Below, in pieces: positions 16,700 through 23,991 of a stretch of DNA of 64,000 nt (positions are counted from its first letter, which is position 1; each line of letters begins with the position of its first letter). The stretch is from Euzebya tangerina (GTDB taxonomy: Bacteria > Actinomycetota > Nitriliruptoria > Euzebyales > Euzebyaceae), in contig NZ_PPDK01000002.1 of NCBI RefSeq assembly GCF_003074135.1, positions 496,001 through 560,000 on the forward strand. The letters run 5' to 3'. The notes beneath the pieces were generated by a model that was not told where the DNA came from, searched no databases, and saw only the letters and a list, made by a program, of their open reading frames with translations. The translations under genes were made by a program, and so were the position numbers.

Positions 16700-17721
16700 G
16701 GTTGCAGCCACGCGCGGACCTCCTGCATGCTGTCGAGTTGGACGTCCGGAGCACTGGAGGCCAGGACGATCAGGTGGCCGTCCCGGCAGCGCAGGGTCAC
16801 CGCGGGCGGGTTCGGCACGGCCGGAGGCATGTCCAGAGGACGGGCAGGAACCCCGTGGGCGGGCGGGACGGCGGCGAGGGTCCCGATGGAGCCGGCTTCC
16901 CACGTGATCAGTGACCCATCGATGGCCACCAGCACGTCGTGGCCGTCCGCGGTCGCCTGCTCGGCCAGGCTGGCGAGCACGGTACAGGCGAGGTCCGCGG
17001 CCTCCTGCGTCCACGTCCCGCCGTCCATGACGAGCAAGAGCTGGCCTCCCCCTCCAACACGGATGTGCTCGCGAACCATGACCTGGCCGTGGCGGGCCGT
17101 CGAACGCCAGTGCACCAGCCGTCTGGGGTCTCCCTGCACGAACGGACGGATGCTCGCGATCTCGTCGTCGGCGTGGCCGGCGGCTCGGTCCGCCTCGACC
17201 CCGGCGATGCCGGTCCGCACACGGACGGGGCAGGGCAGCGTCGATGGTCCGATCAGGCGGTTGGTCGCCACCTGGTGGCGACGCCTGGCCACGGCGAGGC
17301 CCAGCGGACCAACCGTCTCGGCCCTCACGCTCACGGCGTCGTGAACGCCACGCGGCAGGGTTGCCACACCGGTGATCGTGGCCATCTGACCACGAACGGT
17401 GCCCCGCGACTCGCCGTCAGCGGCGCTGATCCGCAGGGAGGTGACCCCAGCGGGCCGGGTGACCTGCACACGCAGCCTCGTGCCGCCGACCCGTGGGGGT
17501 CCGGACACCGAGATGGCGAGGTTGGTGTGGCGCGACGTCACGGCCGCGGTCACCAGGTCCAGGGCCGGCGCGGCAACCAGTGCCGCGGCCAGCATCACGA
17601 TCCAGCCCGAGCCGATGTTGCTCCCCGCCAGGTACAGGACGACCGAGAGCCCGGCCGAGGCCCAGCCCATGCGGCGAAGCCGATGGCGCGTACGGCCCGT
17701 CGTTCGGTCAGTGGAGCGCAC
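16696..17721 (-). CDS. DUF58-domain membrane protein
   Basis: The N-terminal ~55 residues contain two membrane helices (WASAGLSVVLYLAGS; WIVMLAAALVAAPALDLV). The C-terminal half is a DUF58 domain, related to VWA folds, with the diagnostic IRPFVQGDPRRLVHWRSTA segment (about residues 190-208). DUF58 proteins occur almost always next to a MoxR ATPase and a TgpA-type transglutaminase, exactly as here, and the trio is thought to assemble or regulate a surface protein complex. The GTG start is 5 bases after the MoxR stop, and its TGA overlaps the start of the transglutaminase gene. Confidence 0.9.
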   Translation of the reverse strand: MRSTDRTTGRTRHRLRRMGWASAGLSVVLYLAGSNIGSGWIVMLAAALVAAPALDLVTAAVTSRHTNLAISVSGPPRVGGTRLRVQVTRPAGVTSLRISAADGESRGTVRGQMATITGVATLPRGVHDAVSVRAETVGPLGLAVARRRHQVATNRLIGPSTLPCPVRVRTGIAGVEADRAAGHADDEIASIRPFVQGDPRRLVHWRSTARHGQVMVREHIRVGGGGQLLLVMDGGTWTQEAADLACTVLASLAEQATADGHDVLVAIDGSLITWEAGSIGTLAAVPPAHGVPARPLDMPPAVPNPPAVTLRCRDGHLIVLASSAPDVQLDSMQEVRAWLQP

Positions 17722-17725
17722 GGGC

Positions 17726-18751
17726 CTAGCCAGTCACCGCCGTGCGCGCGACGAGGTCCCGGATGGCGTCGGCCGGACTGGTGGTCTCGTTGTGCGGGAT
17801 CAACCGGTGACACAGGACCGGCTCCGCAAGGGCCTTGACGTCATCTGGCAGGACGTGGGAGCGACCGGCAACCAGCGCGCGAGCTTGTGCCATGCGGGTG
17901 AGTTGGAGGCCGGCACGTGGCGAGGCGCCCTGTGCGATGCCCGGGAGGACGCGACTGCCGGCCACCAGCCTGACGACGTAGTCGACCAGGTCCGGTGTTG
18001 CCGTGACCTGTCGCACGTCGGCCTGGAGTGCGGCCAGTTGATGGAGGTCCATCAGCGCACCAAGCCCGGAGATCGGGGTGGCACGGAGTTGGTCGGTGAT
18101 GATCCGGGCCTCGTGGGCCGGCTCCGGATAGCCGATCGAGGTCGCGGCCGTGAACCGGTCCAGTTGGGCATCAGGGAGCGGGTACGTCCCCTGGTGTTCA
18201 CTCGGGTTCTGGGTGGCGATGACGATGTGGGGTTGTGGCAGGGCACGGGTGACACCATCGGTGGACACCTGCCCCTCCTCCATGGCTTCCAGCAGCGCAG
18301 CCTGCGTGCGGGGCGACATGCGGTTCGCCTCGTCGACCAGCACGACGTTGGCGAACAGCGGACCGGGGATGAACTCGAACGAGCCGTCGCCATCCGCGCC
18401 GCCGGGCCGCCACACGGATGATCCGGTCAGGTCGGTCGGCAGCAGGTCGGGTGCGCCCTGCACACGGCTCTCCGTCGCGCCGACCGAGCGCGCCAACGCC
18501 CGTGCCAGCACGGTCTTGCCGACGCCCGGAACATCCTCGATGAGCAGATGGCCGCCGGCCAGCAGCGTCGTCACGGCAAGCTCGACCACCGGCTGCTTGC
18601 CGACGACGACCTGCTGGACGTGGTCGATCAAGGCTCGGCTGGGCGATGCGGTGCCGCTGGACTGCGAGGACGTGCTGGACTGAACCGGTGCGCTGACGCC
18701 AGGGTGCATGACGTCCAACATCGGCAGATCAGGCTGTTTCTTTATGGTCAC
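17726..18751 (-). CDS. MoxR-family AAA ATPase (partner of DUF58/TgpA)
   Basis: This is a 341-residue AAA+ ATPase of the MoxR proper subgroup. Walker A EDVPGVGKTVLARALA is near residues 70-85 and Walker B VVLVDEANRMSPRTQAALLE near 135-154. IATQNPSEHQGTYPLPDAQL, the sensor and lid signature of the family, lies near 172-191. The first ~35 residues are a Ser-rich, probably disordered leader. The GTG start overlaps the preceding stop (GTGA). It is a different lineage from the CoxD-like ATPase at 9.5 kb, so the window has two separate MoxR systems. Confidence 0.92.
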   Translation of the reverse strand: MTIKKQPDLPMLDVMHPGVSAPVQSSTSSQSSGTASPSRALIDHVQQVVVGKQPVVELAVTTLLAGGHLLIEDVPGVGKTVLARALARSVGATESRVQGAPDLLPTDLTGSSVWRPGGADGDGSFEFIPGPLFANVVLVDEANRMSPRTQAALLEAMEEGQVSTDGVTRALPQPHIVIATQNPSEHQGTYPLPDAQLDRFTAATSIGYPEPAHEARIITDQLRATPISGLGALMDLHQLAALQADVRQVTATPDLVDYVVRLVAGSRVLPGIAQGASPRAGLQLTRMAQARALVAGRSHVLPDDVKALAEPVLCHRLIPHNETTSPADAIRDLVARTAVTG

Positions 18752-19116
18752 GATCCCGTTCCGTCGCTGAACCGGGCCGCCAGTGCAGCGGCACTGCCCG
18801 AGCCCAGGACGAACGAGGCGATCTGGGTCCCTGTCGAGTCCGGGCTGACCACCACCAGGTCGACGGTGAACAGCAGCAGGATCGCCAGGATGGGGGCGCC
18901 CAGCGCGGCCAGTCGAGCGGCGGTCGCCCGACCCGCCAGACCAGCAAGGGTCAGACCGGCGACCGTTCCGGCCGCGGCCGAGAGGGGCACGATCACCGCC
19001 AGCAGGGCGAGGGCCGTGACGAGAGTGGCCGGCGGCTGCAGCATGGCCAGACCGGCGCTGACCAGCCCCGCGACCACCAGCCCGCCGGTGCCGGCCGCAA
19101 CCACTCGACGAAACAC
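18748..19116 (-). CDS. Small integral membrane protein of unknown function
   Basis: About 122 residues with four hydrophobic segments (e.g. GLVVAGLVSAGLAML; LVTALALLAVIVPLSAAAG; LGAPILAILLLFTVDLVVV; QIASFVLGSGSAAALAA). No known domain is recognised. The GTG at 19116 is preferred because it leaves 16 bases after the crotonase stop; an ATG at 19194 would add 26 residues that only read the crotonase 3' end in another frame. It sits between crotonase and MoxR genes with overlapping or tight junctions, so it is probably part of that operon and may be a membrane partner of the MoxR-DUF58 complex. Confidence 0.65.
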   Translation of the reverse strand: MFRRVVAAGTGGLVVAGLVSAGLAMLQPPATLVTALALLAVIVPLSAAAGTVAGLTLAGLAGRATAARLAALGAPILAILLLFTVDLVVVSPDSTGTQIASFVLGSGSAAALAARFSDGTGS

Positions 19117-19132
19117 GCGTGCCGTGTCGGGC

Positions 19133-19915
19133 TCAGGAGCCGGTGAAGGTCCCGGACCGCCGCTCGAGGAACGACTGGACCCCCTCAGCAGCATCGTTCG
19201 AAGTCATGATGCCGTGCAGGCTCTCCTGCATGTCGGCGACGGCGGCATCGATGCCGACGTCACGGGAGAGTCGGGCCTGGCGAAGTGTTGCCTGGACACC
19301 CAACGGCGCCATGGCGGCGATGGTCTCGGCGATCTGGGTGGCCCGCTCGTGTTGCTGGCCCACGGCCACGACGTCCTGGACCAGGCCGATCTCCTTGGCG
19401 GTGGTCGCACCGAACTCCTCGGCGGTCAGCAGGAACCGCATCGCGTTGCCCCACCCGAGGTGCCGGGCCGCACGGACGGTCGCGCCACCGAAGGGGACGA
19501 TGCCACGAGCCACCTCGAGTTGGGCGAACCGCACGTCCTCGGCGGCAACGACGATGTCAGCCGCGAGGGCCAACTCGATCGACAGCGTGAAGGCGATGCC
19601 CTGCACAGCCAGCACGACGGGTTTGGGGCAGGCTGGCCCCCAGATGCCGTAGGGGTCGGTCAGCCCCTCCGGCGAGAACGGCTCTCCGGCGGCGATCGCA
19701 GGTGCGACGTCAGCTAGATCGAGCCCGGCGCTGAAGTGGTCACCCTCCGCGTAGACCACCCCGACGCGGAGCCCGTCGTCCGTCGCGAGCAGGTGGTATG
19801 CCTCAGCCAGCGCTGTGTTCATCGCCCGATCGAAGGCGTTTCGCTTCTCCGGTCGGGTGATGCCGATGTGGAGGACGTGGCCACGGACGTCGGTGGTGAT
19901 GTTCTCTGCTGGCAT
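19133..19915 (-). CDS. Enoyl-CoA hydratase/isomerase (crotonase) family protein
   Basis: The 260-residue protein has the crotonase fold marks: ITRPEKRNAFDRAM (about residues 19-32), the first oxyanion-hole segment HFSAGLDLADV (about 60-70) and the second VLAVQGIAFTLSIELALAAD (about 101-120). The two acid residues used by hydratases appear to be kept (Glu in SIELA and Glu in QLEVARG). Such enzymes hydrate or isomerise enoyl-CoA in fatty-acid or aromatic-acid breakdown. The exact substrate is not readable. It is the first gene of the leftward operon, although its metabolic role is unlike that of the following MoxR-DUF58-TgpA genes, so the link may be only transcriptional. Confidence 0.88.
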   Translation of the reverse strand: MPAENITTDVRGHVLHIGITRPEKRNAFDRAMNTALAEAYHLLATDDGLRVGVVYAEGDHFSAGLDLADVAPAIAAGEPFSPEGLTDPYGIWGPACPKPVVLAVQGIAFTLSIELALAADIVVAAEDVRFAQLEVARGIVPFGGATVRAARHLGWGNAMRFLLTAEEFGATTAKEIGLVQDVVAVGQQHERATQIAETIAAMAPLGVQATLRQARLSRDVGIDAAVADMQESLHGIMTSNDAAEGVQSFLERRSGTFTGS

Positions 19916-20054
19916 CGCGCTCCCTGCTCGTCGGCGAGTGCTGCTCGTGTGGTGCTGATCGACCGGAGCCTAACGCCGCGACATCCGGTGCTGAGCCGAG
20001 TCCAAGGGAGTGTGCGTGCCCGGGACCTCCGTGCAATCCTGATGCGACCAACGG

Positions 20055-20615
20055 ATGGCAGACGATGAGAACGACGAAGACCTGCGCGTGGCCAAGGCCC
20101 AGCAGGGCGACGTCCGCGCGTTCGAGTCGTTGGTCCGGGAGCACTACGGAGCCGTCTACGGCGTTGCCCGCGGCATCACCGGGCGCGACGGCGATGCCGA
20201 GGACGCCACCCAGGAGGCCTTCGTCAGGGCCTGGCGTGCGCTGCCGAACTTCCGCGGCGACAGCGCCTTCTCGACCTGGCTGCACCGCATCGCCACCAAC
20301 GTCAGCCTCACGCTGGTCTCACGCCGCAAGGACAAGGCGAGCAGTGAGATCCCGGACCGGGCCTCGACCGCGACCTCACCGGAGTTCCGGTTGGAGGACC
20401 GACAGCGACTCACCGTGGTGCGCGAGACCATGAACGGCCTGCCTCCCGATGCGCGCGCTGCCTTCGTCCTCCGCGACGTCCAGGGCCTCTCCTATGACGA
20501 GATCGCCTCGACCCTGGACATCTCGCTCGCGGCCGTCAAGAGCAGGATCTACCGTGCGCGGCAGACGGTCGCAGAGGCGTTGAAGGCCTACGACCTGCAG
20601 GGGAGTGCGGTATGA
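20055..20615 (+). CDS. ECF-type RNA polymerase sigma factor
   Basis: The 186-residue protein has the two sigma domains of the RpoE-like ECF group. Region 2 is near residues 20-90 (AFESLVREHYGAVYGVARGI; EDATQEAFVRAWRAL; FSTWLHRIATN). Region 4 is near 120-180 (LPPDARAAFVLRDVQGLSYD; AAVKSRIYRARQTV), where the last segment is the -35-binding helix. The start is ATG at 20055. The stop overlaps the next start by 4 bases (ATGA), so the following small protein is translationally coupled to it. Confidence 0.93.
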   Translation: MADDENDEDLRVAKAQQGDVRAFESLVREHYGAVYGVARGITGRDGDAEDATQEAFVRAWRALPNFRGDSAFSTWLHRIATNVSLTLVSRRKDKASSEIPDRASTATSPEFRLEDRQRLTVVRETMNGLPPDARAAFVLRDVQGLSYDEIASTLDISLAAVKSRIYRARQTVAEALKAYDLQGSAV

Positions 20616-20971
20616 CCGCGGTGCCGTTCGACGGTGGGTCGACGGGTGCGGGCCACCTCGACGACGAGGTAGAGCGTGACCCCGACGGGCTGGCCAGCGA
20701 GACCCTGGCACTGGTCCGCGACGCCGCCGCGTTGCTGAGCGGTGCTGCGGTGCCGCGACCCGATGCGGTCGAGCAGGTCGTCAGCCGCCTGCAGGTCGAG
20801 GCTGTGGTCGGCGCGGTCCTCGGAACGGTCGGGGGGTCACTCGGCCGGGTCGCACGTGCGGCCCCCGACCTCCTGGGGCTGGTTGACCCCGCGCCCGGAG
20901 CGGCAGCAGACCGGGGGAACGACCGTGCGGTGGACGGCCTTTCGGCGAACAGCGATGATGCCGGGCCATGA
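20612..20971 (+). CDS. Small hypothetical protein coupled to the ECF sigma factor
   Basis: The 119-residue protein is acidic at the N-terminus and has one Ala/Val-rich helix (VEAVVGAVLGTVGGSLGRVA, about residues 67-86). Its position right after an ECF sigma gene, with a 4-base ATGA overlap, is where an anti-sigma factor is normally found. However, no zinc-binding HxxxCxxC motif and no clear membrane helix are seen, so it is not a typical ZAS anti-sigma. It may be a divergent regulator of the sigma factor. Its own stop overlaps the next start (ATGA). Confidence 0.6.
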   Translation: MTAVPFDGGSTGAGHLDDEVERDPDGLASETLALVRDAAALLSGAAVPRPDAVEQVVSRLQVEAVVGAVLGTVGGSLGRVARAAPDLLGLVDPAPGAAADRGNDRAVDGLSANSDDAGP

Positions 20972-21690
20972 GCGCCGTCCTCGCTGCCGTGGTCCCCGTG
21001 GTCGTCTGTGTCGCGGTCGCAATCTGCGCCTACGTGCTCGTCAAGCTGCTGGGCGGGCGCCTGCTGGACAACCAGGGCGAGGTCGACTCGCTGGCCCGCA
21101 CGGCGTTCGTCGTCGTCACCGCGGTCGGTGTGCTGCTGGGGATCGGCCGTCTGGTGGGACGGGAGGCGACGGATCGGGGGCTCGAAGACGCGCTCTCGGG
21201 GATCGTCGGCGCCCTCCCCGGCCTCACGATCAGCTTCATCCTCGTCATCGGTGCCCTGCTCGTCGCTGCCGTCGTCCGCGCGGCCGTGCAGCGACTGGTC
21301 GGCGCTGTCCGGCCGGCGATCGCAACCGCTGCTGGGACGCTGGTGTACTGGTCGATCGTGATCCTGGTCGGCCTCATCGCCATCGAGCAGGCCGGGATCG
21401 ACATCGCGGTGCTCCGCCAGATCCTGCTGCTGGTCCTGGCCGCGACCTTGGCCGCCGCCGCGCTGGGCGTGGGTCTCGGGATGCGCGAGTTGCTGTCCGC
21501 GGTCATCGCCGGCCGTCACGTCGACACCATGCTCCGCGTCGGGCAGTCGGTGACGATCGGCCGGGTCACGGGTGAGGTGCTGAAGGTCGGACACGTCTCC
21601 GTCGAGATCCGCGACGACACCGGCACCATCCACGACGTCCCGCACACGCACTTCCTGGAGGACGGGAGCGCACGCACCGAGGCCTCCTGA
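20968..21690 (+). CDS. MscS-like small-conductance membrane protein
   Basis: The 240-residue protein has four hydrophobic helices: residues ~4-28, ~45-62, ~80-105 and ~118-145, with a further Ala/Leu-rich segment near 150-172. The last segment (ILLLVLAATLAAAALGVGLG) resembles the pore-lining helix of MscS-type channels. A short soluble beta part follows (VGQSVTIGRVTGEVLKVGHV; HDVPHTHFLEDG), matching the start of the MscS beta domain but truncated compared with full channels. It likely sits in the cytoplasmic membrane. Coupling to an ECF sigma gene suggests a role in envelope or osmotic stress, which is inferred from position. Confidence 0.75.
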   Translation: MSAVLAAVVPVVVCVAVAICAYVLVKLLGGRLLDNQGEVDSLARTAFVVVTAVGVLLGIGRLVGREATDRGLEDALSGIVGALPGLTISFILVIGALLVAAVVRAAVQRLVGAVRPAIATAAGTLVYWSIVILVGLIAIEQAGIDIAVLRQILLLVLAATLAAAALGVGLGMRELLSAVIAGRHVDTMLRVGQSVTIGRVTGEVLKVGHVSVEIRDDTGTIHDVPHTHFLEDGSARTEAS

Positions 21691-21770
21691 GCCCACCTGG
21701 GAGCCGAGTGGCACCTGACCGGCTGCGCCGCCAGGGTGTCGCCCGGCGGGGGCGTGTCACACGGCGTCGA

Positions 21771-21776
21771 TAGACT
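21771..21776 (+). promoter_or_regulatory. Candidate -10 box of uvrB
   Basis: TAGACT lies 10 bases before the uvrB ATG at 21787, giving a leader of about 4 bases. No matching -35 box is evident, so this is only a weak call. Confidence 0.3.
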
Positions 21777-21786
21777 GCTGATCCTC

Positions 21787-23838
21787 ATGCCACAGCCCGC
21801 GGATGGCCGCTTTCAGATCGTCAGTGACTACGAACCTGCGGGCGATCAGCCGCGCGCGATCACGGCGATGGCGGACGCCCTGGCACGGGGTGAGTCCGAC
21901 GTCTGCCTGCTGGGGGTGACCGGCTCCGGCAAGACGTTCACCATGGCCAACCTCATCGCCGAGGTGCAGCGGCCGACCCTGGTGATGGCACCGAACAAGA
22001 CGCTGGCCGCCCAGTTGGCGGGCGAGTTCCGGGAGTTCTTCCCCCACAACGCGGTGGAGTACTTCGTCAGCTACTACGACTACTACCAACCCGAGGCCTA
22101 CGTCCCGTCCTCCGACACCTACATCGAGAAGGACTCATCGATCAACGATGAGATCGAGCGGCTGCGACACGAGGCCACCATGGCGCTGATGACCCGACGG
22201 GACGTGCTGATCGTGGCCTCGGTGTCGTGCATCTACGGCTTGGGGTCGCCCGAGCAGTACGAGAAGTACCACCTGATGCTGTCAGAGGGTCAAGACATCG
22301 AGCTCGACGGGGTGATCCGCCGGCTGGTCGACCTGCAGTACGAGCGCAACGAGCTGAACTTCGTCCGCGGGAAGTTCCGGGTCCGCGGCGACACGCTGGA
22401 GATCTTCCCCTCCGACGGTGAGACGGCCTGGCGCCTGGAGTTCTTCGGCGACACCATCGACCGGATCACCCGGCTCGAGCCCATAACCGGTGAACTCATC
22501 GGCGAGTTCGAACGGGTCAACATCTTCCCCAACTCCCACTACATCACCGGCGGGGAGGGGCTCGCCACGGCGATCGGGACCATCGAGGCCGAGCTGGCGG
22601 AGCGGCTCGAGGTGCTCGAGGGCGAGAACAAGATGCTCGAGGCCCAGCGGTTGCGCATGCGGACCAACTACGACCTCGAGATGCTGCGGGAGATCGGGAT
22701 CTGCTCCGGCATCGAGAACTACTCGCGGCACCTGGACGGTCGCAAGCCCGGTGAGACGCCCTACACGCTGATGGACTACTTCCCCGATGACTTCATGATC
22801 ATCGCGGACGAGTCACACGTGACCATTCCGCAGGTGGGTGGTATGTACGAGGGCGACCGGTCCCGCAAGCTCACGCTGGTCGAGCACGGCTTCCGGTTGC
22901 CGAGTGCGCTGGACAATCGGCCGCTGACGTTCGAGGAGTTCCGGGGCAAGGCCGGTCAGACCGTCCACGTCTCCGCGACACCTGGGCCGTTCGAGAAGCG
23001 GGTGTGCCAGACCATCGTCGAGCAGGTCATCCGACCGACCGGGCTGGTCGACCCAGAGGTGGTGCTGCGGCCGACCAAGGGTCAGATCGACGACCTCATC
23101 GCCGAGATCCGCGAGCACGCCGAGCGGGACGAGCGGGTGCTCGTGACCACCCTGACGAAGAAGATGAGCGAGGACCTCACCGACTACCTGCTCGAAGCTG
23201 GATTGAAGGTCCGGTACCTGCACTCCGAGATCAACACCGTCGAGCGGGTGGAGATCCTGCGGGAACTGCGGCTGGGCCACTTCGACGCGCTGATCGGCAT
23301 CAACCTGCTGCGTGAGGGGCTGGACCTTCCGGAGGTCGCGCTTGTGGCGATCCTCGACGCCGACAAGGAGGGGTTCCTCCGCTCGGAGACCTCACTGATC
23401 CAGACGATCGGTCGGGCCGCCCGCAACATCCACGGTCGGGTGGTCATGTACGCCGACAACATCACCGACTCGATGCGGAGCGCGATCAGCGAGACGAATC
23501 GTCGACGCCAACTCCAACAGCAGTTCAACGCCGAGAACGGGATCGACCCGCAGACGATCCGCAAGCGTGTCGGTGACATCATCCAGATGGCCCGCGCGGC
23601 CGAGGCCGGCATGCCCTATCAGACTGCAGAGTCGGGGAGTCGGGAGGGAGCCCCAGGCGACGTGCAGTTCCCCGACGTCAGCGACATGCCGGCTGACGAG
23701 TTGGGGCTGCTCATCCAGACCCTCACCGATGAGATGCACCAAGCGGCTGCCGAACTCAAGTTCGAGTACGCCGCGCGCCTTCGCGATGAGATCGGAGAGT
23801 TGAAGCGAGAGCTGCGTGGCATGGCCGCGGCGACGTAG
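21787..23838 (+). CDS. uvrB: Excinuclease ABC subunit B
   Basis: UvrB is the damage-verifying helicase-like subunit of nucleotide excision repair. The 683-residue protein has Walker [11 protein letters not shown] (about residues 44-53) and the damage-probing beta-hairpin region with [20 protein letters not shown] (about 93-112). Helicase motifs follow, including [11 protein letters not shown] and [22 protein letters not shown]-terminal UVR motif that binds UvrC is seen in the last ~40 residues ([20 protein letters not shown]). The start at 21787 gives the usual N-terminus ([17 protein letters not shown]). The frame extends to 21736 but without family similarity. In many actinobacteria rpsA, coaE and uvrB lie together; here ~20 kb separates them. 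Confidence 0.97.
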   Translation: MPQPADGRFQIVSDYEPAGDQPRAITAMADALARGESDVCLLGVTGSGKTFTMANLIAEVQRPTLVMAPNKTLAAQLAGEFREFFPHNAVEYFVSYYDYYQPEAYVPSSDTYIEKDSSINDEIERLRHEATMALMTRRDVLIVASVSCIYGLGSPEQYEKYHLMLSEGQDIELDGVIRRLVDLQYERNELNFVRGKFRVRGDTLEIFPSDGETAWRLEFFGDTIDRITRLEPITGELIGEFERVNIFPNSHYITGGEGLATAIGTIEAELAERLEVLEGENKMLEAQRLRMRTNYDLEMLREIGICSGIENYSRHLDGRKPGETPYTLMDYFPDDFMIIADESHVTIPQVGGMYEGDRSRKLTLVEHGFRLPSALDNRPLTFEEFRGKAGQTVHVSATPGPFEKRVCQTIVEQVIRPTGLVDPEVVLRPTKGQIDDLIAEIREHAERDERVLVTTLTKKMSEDLTDYLLEAGLKVRYLHSEINTVERVEILRELRLGHFDALIGINLLREGLDLPEVALVAILDADKEGFLRSETSLIQTIGRAARNIHGRVVMYADNITDSMRSAISETNRRRQLQQQFNAENGIDPQTIRKRVGDIIQMARAAEAGMPYQTAESGSREGAPGDVQFPDVSDMPADELGLLIQTLTDEMHQAAAELKFEYAARLRDEIGELKRELRGMAAAT

Positions 23839-23874
23839 GACGACGCGCCTGGGCGAACGACGTAGTAAAAAGGG

Positions 23875-23902
23875 CTCAGCTTTCACGCAAAGACGCCGAT
23901 AG
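23875..23902 (+). promoter_or_regulatory. Probable sigma-28 (FliA/WhiG-type) promoter
   Basis: CTCA (23875-23878), 16 bases, then GCCGATAG (23895-23902). This fits the actinobacterial motility-sigma pattern CTCA-N15-17-GCCGA and, read as TCAGCTTT-N11-GCCGATAG, also the FliA -35/-10 consensus. It lies about 90 bases before the start of the subtilisin-CWB2 gene, whose operon it would drive. No sigma-28 gene is in the window, so the call rests on the motif alone. Confidence 0.55.
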
Positions 23903-23991
23903 AGGGAGGGTATTCCGCCGCATGCTGCGGTCCAGCGTCAAGTACTGTGATTGCTGTTAACTACTGAGAACGTCCGATGAGGAGTCCCCGG

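Noticed and set aside
20612-20971. Calling the protein after the ECF sigma factor a zinc anti-sigma factor
   Set aside because: No HxxxCxxC motif and no convincing membrane helix; only its position supports the role.
23881-23930. Possible c-di-GMP (GEMM) riboswitch, suggested by CACGCAAAGAC before a surface-protein gene
   Set aside because: Only the ACGCAAAG core is present; the GGGCAAACC and GAAA elements and the pairing arms of GEMM are missing. The bases are better explained as the spacer of a sigma-28-type promoter.
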